DNA of 7,419 nucleotides from Chloroflexota bacterium (lineage in GTDB: Bacteria > Chloroflexota > Dehalococcoidia > UBA2979). The DNA lies in assembly GCA_027592975.1 (NCBI GenBank), contig JAQCJS010000045.1, positions 1-7,419 of the forward strand, written 5' to 3'. The notes beneath the pieces are model-generated. The model had not been told where the DNA came from. It saw only the letters and a program-made list of their open reading frames with translations, and searched no databases. The translations under genes and the position numbers were made by a program. This document shows positions 1-5,445 of the stretch, one piece after another. Numbering within the stretch: position 1 is the first letter of the stretch; each line of letters starts with the position of its first letter.

Positions 1-106
1 CCTCCAGCGCGTACCCGCTGGGCGGATGTTCGGGCGCCAGCGGCCCACGCGCGGGGACGTGAGGGCGCGCTGCCCGCCGCGGGGGCGTCGAGGTGTCGCG
101 GGCCAT
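1..106 (-). CDS. Start of a gene running off the left edge, possibly zinc ABC transporter ATPase (ZnuC-like), partial
   Basis: Only the first 35 codons lie in the window. The ATG at 106-104 is preceded by GGGAG at 116-112, a good ribosome binding site at 5-nt spacing, and the frame stays open to base 1. The visible peptide starts MARDTSTPPRRAARP and ends PPSGYALE. It is a Pro/Arg-rich leader with no fold of its own. The closing 'GYALE' resembles the first beta strand of an ABC ATPase, which commonly reads like 'ALEVRDLTV' just before the Walker A region, but Walker A would lie outside the window. The main support is context: same strand as znuA, 78 nt downstream of its stop, where znuC usually sits. 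The gene itself is fairly likely; its identity as ZnuC is inference. Any other downstream transporter component, such as a permease, is possible. Confidence 0.5.
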   Translation of the reverse strand, partial: MARDTSTPPRRAARPHVPARGPLAPEHPPSGYALE

Positions 107-184
107 CGGTTCTCCCGTCCGGTCTGCGGAGCCGCAGTGTAGCGCCGCACGGCCCCGTAGCGCCGCTCCCGGGCCGATGACGGA
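107..184 (-). other. znuA-downstream gap with hairpin and 10-bp direct repeat
   Basis: The gap between the znuA stop and the next start holds a perfect 6-bp inverted repeat, CTGCGG/CCGCAG, at 124-137. It also holds a 10-bp direct repeat, GTAGCGCCGC on the plus strand, at 139-148 and 157-166. There is no T-tract after the hairpin on the minus strand, so it does not look like an intrinsic terminator. It is more consistent with an intercistronic stem-loop that would protect the upstream message or attenuate the downstream one. Function is not shown by the sequence. Confidence 0.35.
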
Positions 185-1132
185 CTACCCCGCCAGGCCG
201 TCCACCAGCGCCTTCGCGTTCGCCCGCATCATGCCGGCGTAGTCCGTGACCGGCCCCGCGTAGATCGAGTAGAGCGTCAGCACCCGCGTGCCGGTCTCCT
301 TCGCGATCGCCTCGACGACGGCGGGGTCGAACTCCGTCTCCCGGTAGATCGTCTTCACCCCTGCCTTCCGCACGGCAGCGACGACCTCGGCGATCTTCTG
401 CGCGCTCACCTGCTGGTTCGCACCACCCGGCAGCACGGCGGCGGTCAGAGTGAAGCCGTAGGCGTCACCGAAGTAGCCGTAGGCGTCGTGGAACGCCACG
501 ATCTGGCGGCGGTCCTGCGGGACCTTCGCGACCGTCTCTCTGATCTCCGCTTCCAGCGCCGTCAGCGACTCCAGGTACTTCGAAGCGCGCTCGCCGTAGC
601 CGGCGGCGTGCGCCTTGTCCGCCGAGGCCAGGCCGTCGCGGATGTTCTCGACGTACTTGCGCGCGCCCGCCACGGAGAGCCAGAGGTGCGGGTCGCCTTC
701 CGCCGTGGCCAGCTTGTCCAGTCCCTTCAGGGGCTTCTCGTCGTGCTCGTCCTCGTCCTCGTGCCCCCCGGCGCGCGCCTCGAGCCCCTTCGCAGCGATG
801 ACCACGGTGGCACCGCGCGCCTTGTTCTCCGCCACGATGTTCAGGACGGACTCTTCCAGGTGGTACCCGTTGAGGATCACCACGTGGGCGCCCGCGATGT
901 CCCTCGCCACGGAGGGCGAAGGCTCGAAGGAGTGGACATCCACGCCGGCCGGGATGACGACAGACACATCCGCGTCCGGGCCGGCCACCTGCCTCGCGAA
1001 GTCACCGAGGATCGCGGTCGTCGCGACGACTCGGAGCCGTTCCCCCTCCGCCAGCTCCCCGCTGCTTCCGGAGCATCCGGCAAGCACCAGCACGGAACTG
1101 GCCAGAAAGGTGAGAACAGCAAGTCGACGCAT
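185..1132 (-). CDS. znuA: Zinc ABC transporter substrate-binding lipoprotein (ZnuA/TroA family)
   Basis: Predicted 315-residue lipoprotein that captures Zn(II) outside the membrane and passes it to an ABC permease and ATPase. The ATG at 1132 is chosen because GGAAGGA lies 8 nt upstream (1147-1141) and a signal peptide follows at once: MRR, a hydrophobic stretch, then the lipobox LAGC with Cys20 as the lipidation site. Longer starts would put 29 non-secretory residues in front. Family metal ligands are visible as His67 (VDVHSFEPS), His149 (DPHLWLS) and His215 (AFHDAYGYF). A His rather than Glu at the third position is typical of zinc rather than manganese binders. A His/acid-rich loop (GHEDEDEHDE, about 123-132) sits between the first two ligands, as in ZnuA. 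The usual fourth ligand, an Asp in a motif like LYTDSLG or LDPLG, is replaced here by LYSIYAG (287-293). The gene lies downstream of a Fur-family regulator and has its own promoter at 1178-1206. Confidence 0.92.
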   Translation of the reverse strand: MRRLAVLTFLASSVLVLAGCSGSSGELAEGERLRVVATTAILGDFARQVAGPDADVSVVIPAGVDVHSFEPSPSVARDIAGAHVVILNGYHLEESVLNIVAENKARGATVVIAAKGLEARAGGHEDEDEHDEKPLKGLDKLATAEGDPHLWLSVAGARKYVENIRDGLASADKAHAAGYGERASKYLESLTALEAEIRETVAKVPQDRRQIVAFHDAYGYFGDAYGFTLTAAVLPGGANQQVSAQKIAEVVAAVRKAGVKTIYRETEFDPAVVEAIAKETGTRVLTLYSIYAGPVTDYAGMMRANAKALVDGLAG

Positions 1133-1140
1133 AGCCGGTG

Positions 1141-1147
1141 TCCTTCC
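1141..1147 (-). promoter_or_regulatory. Ribosome binding site fixing the znuA start
   Basis: GGAAGGA on the minus strand ends 8 nt before the ATG at 1132. It decides between this start and an upstream in-frame ATG at 1219, which would lie upstream of the promoter and bury the signal peptide. Confidence 0.75.
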
Positions 1148-1163
1148 GCGATTGAGCCGTAGT

Positions 1164-1179
1164 CTCAGACAGTCCTGAG
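1164..1179. promoter_or_regulatory. Candidate Zur-type operator at the znuA promoter
   Basis: Inverted repeat CTCAG-N6-CTGAG, 16 bp with perfect 5-bp arms. It overlaps the end of the -10 element (1178-1183) and covers the expected transcription start near 1171, an ideal place for repression. A repeat of the same arm length and spacing lies in the promoter of the neighbouring fur-family gene (1688-1703). The sequence does not match the AT-rich Fur/Zur boxes of E. coli or Bacillus, so assignment to this regulator rests on position and on the shared layout. Confidence 0.4.
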
Positions 1180-1206
1180 GATACTGAGCCGCCGTATCAA
1201 CGTCAA
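1178..1206 (-). promoter_or_regulatory. znuA promoter, housekeeping sigma type
   Basis: On the minus strand, TTGACG (1206-1201) is followed by exactly 17 nt and then TATCCT (1183-1178). Five of six -35 bases and four of six -10 bases match the consensus. Transcription would start near 1171, giving a leader of about 39 nt that contains the znuA ribosome binding site. A second inverted repeat, GATAC-N9-GTATC (1180-1198), lies in the spacer and touches the -10 element. Confidence 0.65.
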
Positions 1207-1258
1207 GGAAGACCGGCAAGCAAGATCGGCGCGGGCCCGGAACCGTGACGGCGGCTGC

Positions 1259-1678
1259 CTAGGCCTCGCGAGCGCGGCAGGCCGGACAGAGGCCGTAGAC
1301 CTCCAGCCGGTGCGCGTCCACGCGGTAACCGGTGCGCTTCGCGATGTCGTCCAGCAGGCCCTCGAGGTCGCCGGAGGCGAAGTCGCTCACCGCCCCGCAC
1401 TCGGAGCAGACGAGGTGGTGGTGATGCCCGCCCGAGGCGAGCCGGTAGGCGGCGGTGCCGTCATCCAGCACCACCTGGCAGACGATGCTGAGATCCTGGA
1501 GCAGTCGCAGCGTGCGGAACACCGTCGCGCGGCCAACCGTAGGCGCTGCCGCCAGCACGTCATCCGCCACGAAGTGGTCACCCAGCGACTGCATTACATC
1601 CACCAGCGCGCGGCGGGGTGCGGTCAGCCGGAAGCCCTCGCTCGCCAGGGTGCGCTCAATGCTGTCGGTGCTCGCCAT
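1259..1678 (-). CDS. Fur-family metalloregulator, probably zinc uptake regulator Zur
   Basis: Predicted 139-residue cytoplasmic repressor. The N-terminal winged helix carries the family start (FRLTAPRRALVDVM, about 16-29) and the recognition helix GRATVFRTLRLL (49-60). The C-terminal dimerisation and metal domain has two CxxC pairs, Cys91/Cys94 (CSEC) and Cys131/Cys134 (CPAC), which hold structural zinc in this family. Candidate sensing ligands are the run His85-His88, His123 and possibly His35. Fur, Zur, PerR and Mur share this fold. Zur is favoured because the next gene on the same strand encodes a zinc-binding protein. The ATG at 1678 gives the normal family length; upstream starts add 35 residues of no recognisable kind and would invade the divergent gene. 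No strong ribosome binding site is seen (a GGAG lies 9 nt away), and the promoter is positioned for a leaderless message. No terminator is obvious before znuA, so some read-through is possible. Confidence 0.92.
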   Translation of the reverse strand: MASTDSIERTLASEGFRLTAPRRALVDVMQSLGDHFVADDVLAAAPTVGRATVFRTLRLLQDLSIVCQVVLDDGTAAYRLASGGHHHHLVCSECGAVSDFASGDLEGLLDDIAKRTGYRVDAHRLEVYGLCPACRAREA

Positions 1679-1684
1679 GCCACC

Positions 1685-1713
1685 ATGCTCCGTCCGCGCG
1701 GAGGGCCTGTCAA
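1685..1713 (-). promoter_or_regulatory. Promoter of the Fur-family gene
   Basis: On the minus strand a perfect TTGACA (1713-1708) is followed by 17 nt and a weak -10, GAGCAT (1690-1685). Six nt separate this -10 from the ATG at 1678, so transcription would begin at or next to the start codon. The -35 box overlaps that of the divergent transporter gene, so the two promoters may compete. The -10 match is only three of six, which is the weak point. Confidence 0.45.
1688..1703. promoter_or_regulatory. Candidate autoregulatory operator in the fur-family promoter
   Basis: Inverted repeat CTCCG-N6-CGGAG, 16 bp, lying in the spacer between the -35 and -10 boxes and touching the -10. Its layout equals that of the repeat over the znuA promoter (1164-1179). 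Read on the minus strand with one flanking base on each side, the two sites agree at 12 of 18 positions. Autoregulation is common for Fur-family genes. Short GC-rich palindromes also arise by chance in DNA of this composition. Confidence 0.35.
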
Positions 1714-1736
1714 CGAGCCTCCGGAACAGGCAGAAT
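1707..1736 (+). promoter_or_regulatory. Promoter of the AI-2E family transporter gene
   Basis: CTGTCA (1707-1712), an 18-nt spacer and CAGAAT (1731-1736), each matching four of six consensus bases. The -10 ends 6 nt before the ATG at 1743, so the message would be leaderless. This agrees with the lack of a ribosome binding site at normal distance. Confidence 0.45.
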
Positions 1737-1742
1737 GTCCCC

Positions 1743-2909
1743 ATGACAGCACAACGCGCGCGACTGGCTCTCTGGGTAAGCACGGCGGCGCTCGTCTGCT
1801 ACGTCGCGTACCTCTCCAGCTACACGCTCATCCCGTTTCTCGTCGGCGCGGTGATCGCGTACGCCCTCGCGCCGATCGTCGATCGGCTGCTGGTCCTGGT
1901 GCCGCTACGCCACTCCAACCAGCTGGCGATCCGCCGAGGGCTGGCGGTGCTGATCATCTACCTCGTCTTCTTCGGCCTGCTCACGGTGGCGCTCCTGTCG
2001 CTGATCCCGATCGCCGTCGAGCAGATCGCCCACTTCATCGAGGAGCTCCCCGCAATCACGGAGTCTGCCCGGCAGCAGACGATGGGCCTGCTGCACCAGT
2101 ACCAGCAGCGCACGCCGCCGGAGGTCCAGGCCCGCATCAACGCGCTGGCCGAACAGGGCGCGAGCGCCGCCGCCTCGGTCGCCGCCACGGTCGTGCAGGC
2201 GACGGTGTTCACCGTCACCAGCACCGTGGGCTTCCTGTTCGGGCTCGCGATCGTGCCGTTCTGGATGTTCTACGTGATGCGCGACCGGCACCTGGCAGGC
2301 CCCAACTTCGTCCGCGCCGCACCGGTGGAGGTTCGCGAGGACGTGCGGATGATGCTGTCGCTGGCGGACCGGCTGCTGGGCCGCTACATCCGCGCGCAAC
2401 TGATCCTCGGCCTCGCCGTGGGCGGCGCGGTGGGCGTGCTCATGGCGCTGATGGGCGTGGAGCTCTCGCTGGGCCTGGGCGTCTGGGCGGGCGTCACGGA
2501 ACTCATCCCGATCATCGGGCCCTGGGCGGGCGCGATCCCCGGCCTGATCCTGGTCGCGGCGACGGATCCCAGCCTGCTGCCGTGGGTGGCGCTGACCTAC
2601 CTGATGGTCCAGCAGGTGGAGAACAACTTCCTGGTGCCCCGCATTCAGGGGCAGGCGCTGGATCTGCACCCGGCGATGGTGATCCTGCTGCTGGTGGTCG
2701 GCGGTGCGGTCTTTGGCTTCATCGGTCTGGTCGTGATCATCCCGTTGGCCGCGATCGTACGGGAGCTCTTCTGGTACCTCGACCGCCGGCTGCAGGGACA
2801 GACACCCGAGCAGGCGTTCGCCGCGAGCCATGTGAACGGCGGCAAGCGCGCCACGAGCGACGAGCCGCTCCCGCCCGCGGCGGCCCAGCCGCTGGAGGTC
2901 ACGCACTAG
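1743..2909 (+). CDS. AI-2E/PerM family transporter
   Basis: Predicted 388-residue inner-membrane protein of the AI-2E family transporters (PerM/TqsA/YdjX-like). Members have been linked to autoinducer-2 export and, in other lineages, to Na+/H+ exchange, so the substrate cannot be named from sequence. Hydrophobic segments lie at about 9-46 (one or two helices), 66-92, 158-178, 217-238, 241-272, 278-292 and 311-345. A soluble, partly amphipathic stretch (about 93-155) separates the N-terminal helices from the conserved core, as in the family. Signature motifs are ELIPIIGPWAGAIPG (253-267) and QQVENNFLVPRIQG (290-303). The C-terminal tail (about 351-388) is polar and Pro/Ala-rich. The ATG at 1743 fits the first membrane helix; the frame is open further upstream, but that part overlaps the fur-family gene on the other strand. 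No Shine-Dalgarno sequence is seen. The gene is divergent from the regulator and convergent with the anti-sigma gene. Confidence 0.93.
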   Translation: MTAQRARLALWVSTAALVCYVAYLSSYTLIPFLVGAVIAYALAPIVDRLLVLVPLRHSNQLAIRRGLAVLIIYLVFFGLLTVALLSLIPIAVEQIAHFIEELPAITESARQQTMGLLHQYQQRTPPEVQARINALAEQGASAAASVAATVVQATVFTVTSTVGFLFGLAIVPFWMFYVMRDRHLAGPNFVRAAPVEVREDVRMMLSLADRLLGRYIRAQLILGLAVGGAVGVLMALMGVELSLGLGVWAGVTELIPIIGPWAGAIPGLILVAATDPSLLPWVALTYLMVQQVENNFLVPRIQGQALDLHPAMVILLLVVGGAVFGFIGLVVIIPLAAIVRELFWYLDRRLQGQTPEQAFAASHVNGGKRATSDEPLPPAAAQPLEVTH

Positions 2910-2915
2910 ACCGAA

Positions 2916-2930
2916 GGCTGACCATCAGCC
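2916..2930. terminator. Short hairpin between convergent genes
   Basis: Perfect inverted repeat GGCTGA-CCA-TCAGCC in the 33 bp between the stops of the transporter (2909) and the anti-sigma gene (2943). It could form a 6-bp stem on either strand and so serve both convergent transcripts. No run of T follows on the plus strand and only a TT on the minus strand, so it is weak as an intrinsic terminator. Confidence 0.4.
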
Positions 2931-2942
2931 GGACGCCCGGCG

Positions 2943-3794
2943 CTACGGCGTGGAGGCGCGCTTCGGCAGGTTCGCGATGAGAACCACCGGGCCGGTCGCC
3001 GCCGGGTCGTCCGCGCGGCTGGTCGCCACCACGTACACCCGCACTGCCTCCAGCCGCGTGTCCCGCTGCAGCGCCACCCGGGCACCCATGCTGCTATCCG
3101 GCACGAACGAGGCGGCGAGCGTGAGTTGCGACAGCGGATCCTCCAGCCAGACGCGGTAGGCGCCGCCCAGCGGCAGGCTGGGGAGGGAGTGCAGCACCAG
3201 CACGCTGGCGCCCTCCGCGTCGCTGGTCATGTAGGCGCCGCCGGCGCCGTGACTCGCGGCGGTCTGCTCCAGCACGGTCGCCACGGCCTTCGGATCGGCC
3301 TGCACCTTCTGGACCGCCTGCTCGTCCTTGAGCGCGGAGTTGAGCTGCAGGCTCAGCGTGCGCGCCTCCTGCACCCCGCTGGCCGCCCCCGCCAGCCGGT
3401 CGATGCGCTTCGCGTCGGACTCCACCACGGCGCTCAACGCGGCCGTCTCCTGCCGCAGTTGGACGAGCGAGGTCTGGAGCGTGGCCGCCCAGATCGTGAC
3501 GGCGGCCAGCGCGGCCGCCAGCGTGTAGACCGGCATGTGTCGGCTGGAGAACGTGGGACGCCACGAGCGGCGGCTGCGACGCGCGGCCGAGAGCACCCGC
3601 TCCCGGAGCGCCGGATCCGCCTGCCGCAGCGGTACCGACAGCGCGATGAGATCCGCGATCTCGCGATAGGCGCGGAACTGTGCCGCGGCCGTGGGATCCG
3701 AGCGGATCAGCTGCTCGACATCGGCGGCATCGGGCGCGGAGAGCGTCCCGAGCGCGTGCGCGGCGAGCAGTTCCTCGCGCTCTTCCGGCGTCAA
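2943..3794 (-). CDS. Membrane-anchored anti-sigma factor, RskA-like
   Basis: Predicted 283-residue single-pass protein that would hold the adjacent ECF sigma factor inactive at the membrane. The cytoplasmic N-terminus (about 1-75) has the anti-sigma domain pattern TPEEREELLAAHALGTLS followed by an acidic helix. It lacks the HxxxCxxC zinc motif, as usual in the RskA group. One membrane helix lies at about 88-107. Outside it comes a predicted coiled coil (about 108-135) and then an RskA C-terminal domain with LPSLPLGGAYRVWLEDP (204-220) and DDPAATGPVVLIANLP (262-277). The chosen start is TTG at 3794-3792, which shares four bases (TTGA) with the sigma stop and has GAGG 6 nt upstream (3804-3801). 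An alternative GTG at 3818 adds 8 residues and has no ribosome binding site. The tight overlap implies translational coupling, giving matched amounts of sigma and anti-sigma. Confidence 0.88.
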   Translation of the reverse strand: MTPEEREELLAAHALGTLSAPDAADVEQLIRSDPTAAAQFRAYREIADLIALSVPLRQADPALRERVLSAARRSRRSWRPTFSSRHMPVYTLAAALAAVTIWAATLQTSLVQLRQETAALSAVVESDAKRIDRLAGAASGVQEARTLSLQLNSALKDEQAVQKVQADPKAVATVLEQTAASHGAGGAYMTSDAEGASVLVLHSLPSLPLGGAYRVWLEDPLSQLTLAASFVPDSSMGARVALQRDTRLEAVRVYVVATSRADDPAATGPVVLIANLPKRASTP

Positions 3795-4540
3795 CGGAGA
3801 CCTCGATCCGTCTCCCACGAGGAGAACTCGGCGAGCGAATCGCGCAGCTTCCGCATCCCCAGACGCACGCGGGTCTTCACCGTGCCCAGCGGGTCACCGG
3901 TACGTTCCGCGATCTCCACGTGCGTCAGGCCGCCGAAGTAGGCCAACTCGATCACCCGTCGCTGCGCGGGAGGCAGTCGCGTCATCGCCGCTCGCACGGC
4001 CGCACGCGCCTCCGCCACGATCAATTCCGCCTGCGGATCGTCCAGGTGACCGACCGCCGGGATCTCGTGACCCGGCTCGTCATCCTCAACGTCCTCCGAA
4101 CGCATGCGGCGCGTCACGCGCCGCAGTTCGTCCAGCGATCGGTTGCGCGTGACGGACATGAGCCAGCTGATGAACCGCCCTCGCGCCGGGTCGTAGGAGA
4201 TGGGCTGCCGCCAGAGGCGGAGGAACACCTCCTGCACCACGTCCTCCGCCAACTGGGAGTCGTGGAGCACCCGCAGGCTCACGGAGAACACCAGCGTAGA
4301 GTAGCGGTCGTACAGCAACTCCAGCGCCGCGATGTCACCCATGGCCAGCGCGGCCATCAGCTCGGCGCCAGTCGCGTCCGGGCGCGCGTTCGATCGCCTG
4401 CTACCTCGGGATACGTCCTGGCTGGCGGCGCGGATTCGCGCCCGCAGCCGCGCGGTGCGATCGGGTTCGGGCTGCGGGACGGGGGCATCGACCACGGTGT
4501 CCTCCGCGGACGCGCAGGTGGGGGCCAGCGGTGAGCCCAT
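3791..4540 (-). CDS. ECF-type RNA polymerase sigma factor (SigK-like)
   Basis: Predicted 249-residue group 4 sigma factor. Region 2 spans about 60-142: LYDRYSTLVFSVSLRVL, the core-binding DVVQEVFLRLW (100-110), and FISWLMSVTRNRSLDELRR (123-141) for promoter melting and -10 contact. An acidic linker (about 148-170) follows. Region 4 spans about 182-236: LPPAQRRVIELAYFGGLTHVEIAERTGDPLGTVKTRVRLGMRKLRDSL, a helix-turn-helix for the -35 element. The layout and the RskA-like partner downstream point to the SigK group. The ATG at 4540 is the simplest start. It gives an unusual N-terminal extension of about 60 polar residues before region 2 and has no clear ribosome binding site. Met62 (4357) would give a protein closer to usual family length. 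The gene lies 65 nt after a membrane-protein gene on the same strand. A palindrome in that gap (4559-4578) may be regulatory. Confidence 0.93.
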   Translation of the reverse strand: MGSPLAPTCASAEDTVVDAPVPQPEPDRTARLRARIRAASQDVSRGSRRSNARPDATGAELMAALAMGDIAALELLYDRYSTLVFSVSLRVLHDSQLAEDVVQEVFLRLWRQPISYDPARGRFISWLMSVTRNRSLDELRRVTRRMRSEDVEDDEPGHEIPAVGHLDDPQAELIVAEARAAVRAAMTRLPPAQRRVIELAYFGGLTHVEIAERTGDPLGTVKTRVRLGMRKLRDSLAEFSSWETDRGLR

Positions 4541-4558
4541 GATACGCACCAGGCCACG

Positions 4559-4578
4559 GCCCGTGTGTGCACGCGGGC
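4559..4578. promoter_or_regulatory. 20-bp imperfect palindrome ahead of the sigma gene
   Basis: The arms GCCCGtGTG and CACgCGGGC flank a TG centre, with one mismatch per arm pair. It is centred about 28 nt upstream of the sigma start, within the 65-nt gap after the membrane-protein gene. As DNA it could be a dimer-binding operator. As RNA it could be a stem-loop that tunes sigma expression relative to the upstream gene. No T-tract follows it, so simple termination is unlikely. Confidence 0.35.
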
Positions 4579-4605
4579 ACAGAGCGCGGGAAGGACGAAC
4601 GGAGG

Positions 4606-5439
4606 CTAGACGGCGGCGCCGGTGGTGAAGAGCAGCCCCCGGGCGAGCACCTCGCCCGCCAGCAGGAGCCCCAGCGCGATGTAGAGGAGGCCCGTGGCGG
4701 ACATCATCCCCCGGATGGTCGCCGCCTTCCATGCCAACACCGTGACCACCAGCGGGAAGATCAGCCCCACGGCGACACGCAGCCAGAACGCCGGGTTCGC
4801 CCACAACGTCAGCCCGACCGCCCCATCCTCGAACGACACGCCCCGCGCCGGGAAGAAGACCGCGAGGCCGACCGAGACGATCTGCAGCACGATCGCGCCA
4901 AGCAGCACCAGCGACATCTCCTCCATCGGCTCCTTCGGGAGCCGACCAGAGGTGAGGTACCAGTGCCCCCACATCATCGCCATCAGGGAGGCGCCCAGCA
5001 CGCCGGCGGCGGCGATCAGGCTGAGGAACATGCCCCACGTCGACCACGCGGGCTGGCCCAGCCACAGCGCGAGGATCACCAGCGCGCCCAGCCCGATCAC
5101 GCTCCCCACCGTCCCGAAGATCACCTCCAGGCGGTGCCGCTCCATCATCGCGGCGACGGTATGCGCGCAGGTCGCCACCAGGAACGCCCCGAAGACGAGA
5201 CCGAACGGCCGCAGCCAGACGGAAGCGAGCGCGTAGCCCTCCACATCGTCCGTGCGGGCGAGCACCAGGTACGTCCAGCCGGCCAGCATCGCCAGTGGTA
5301 GCACGGTGAGCGCGCCCGCCTTCACGTAGCCCGCGGTGACCTGCTTGCGGGCGTCGAAGACCGTCATCATGGCGAGCCCGCCAATGGCGAGTTCGACCAG
5401 CAGAACCAGGACCGTGTACGGAAGGGATGCTGCGCTCAC
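4606..5439 (-). CDS. Integral membrane protein of unknown function, eight predicted helices
   Basis: I do not recognise a named family. The 277-residue protein is almost wholly hydrophobic, with helices estimated at 6-29, 40-61, 74-98, 104-127, 131-158, 173-196, 213-240 and 247-271. Helix 5 ends in MMWGHWYLTSGRLP (153-166), and a His in CAHTVAAMMERHR (89-101) lies at the end of helix 3. Conserved-looking histidines near membrane ends can bind heme or metal, as in quinol-handling subunits, but no full motif proves this. A GHWYL-type motif occurs, to my recollection, in uncharacterised bacterial membrane proteins. The start is GTG at 5439; no ribosome binding site precedes it, but a promoter placed for a leaderless message does (5446-5474). 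It shares strand with, and lies 65 nt upstream of, the sigma/anti-sigma pair, so co-transcription is likely. Coding status is secure from the consistent membrane topology; function is not. Confidence 0.8.
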   Translation of the reverse strand: MSAASLPYTVLVLLVELAIGGLAMMTVFDARKQVTAGYVKAGALTVLPLAMLAGWTYLVLARTDDVEGYALASVWLRPFGLVFGAFLVATCAHTVAAMMERHRLEVIFGTVGSVIGLGALVILALWLGQPAWSTWGMFLSLIAAAGVLGASLMAMMWGHWYLTSGRLPKEPMEEMSLVLLGAIVLQIVSVGLAVFFPARGVSFEDGAVGLTLWANPAFWLRVAVGLIFPLVVTVLAWKAATIRGMMSATGLLYIALGLLLAGEVLARGLLFTTGAAV

Positions 5440-5445
5440 CGCGCC

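Noticed and set aside
736..770. Tandem-like 'tcgtcctcg' run in znuA
   Set aside because: It encodes the His/Glu/Asp-rich loop of ZnuA (GHEDEDEHDE). The repetition follows from codons for acidic residues and is not a separate repeat element.
1679..1742. Riboswitch or small RNA in the fur/transporter divergent gap
   Set aside because: Only 64 bp, filled by the two promoters and a short palindrome. There is no room or structure for a known riboswitch.
1905..2906. Long minus-strand open frame opposite the transporter gene
   Set aside because: The Arg/His/Asp-rich low-complexity translation is typical of an antisense shadow of a membrane protein.
1310..2980. Long open frame on the plus strand overlapping the fur-family and transporter genes
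   Set aside because: It is an alternative frame of G+C-rich coding DNA. Its translation is Arg/Pro/Gly-rich with no domain, while the overlapping frames encode clear families.
3126..3941. Plus-strand open frame across the anti-sigma and sigma genes
   Set aside because: No recognisable protein features. The minus-strand frames give a complete sigma/anti-sigma pair with the expected overlap.
4541..5065. N-terminal continuation of the sigma frame up to 5065
   Set aside because: This part is an out-of-frame reading of the membrane-protein gene and shows no sigma-domain sequence.
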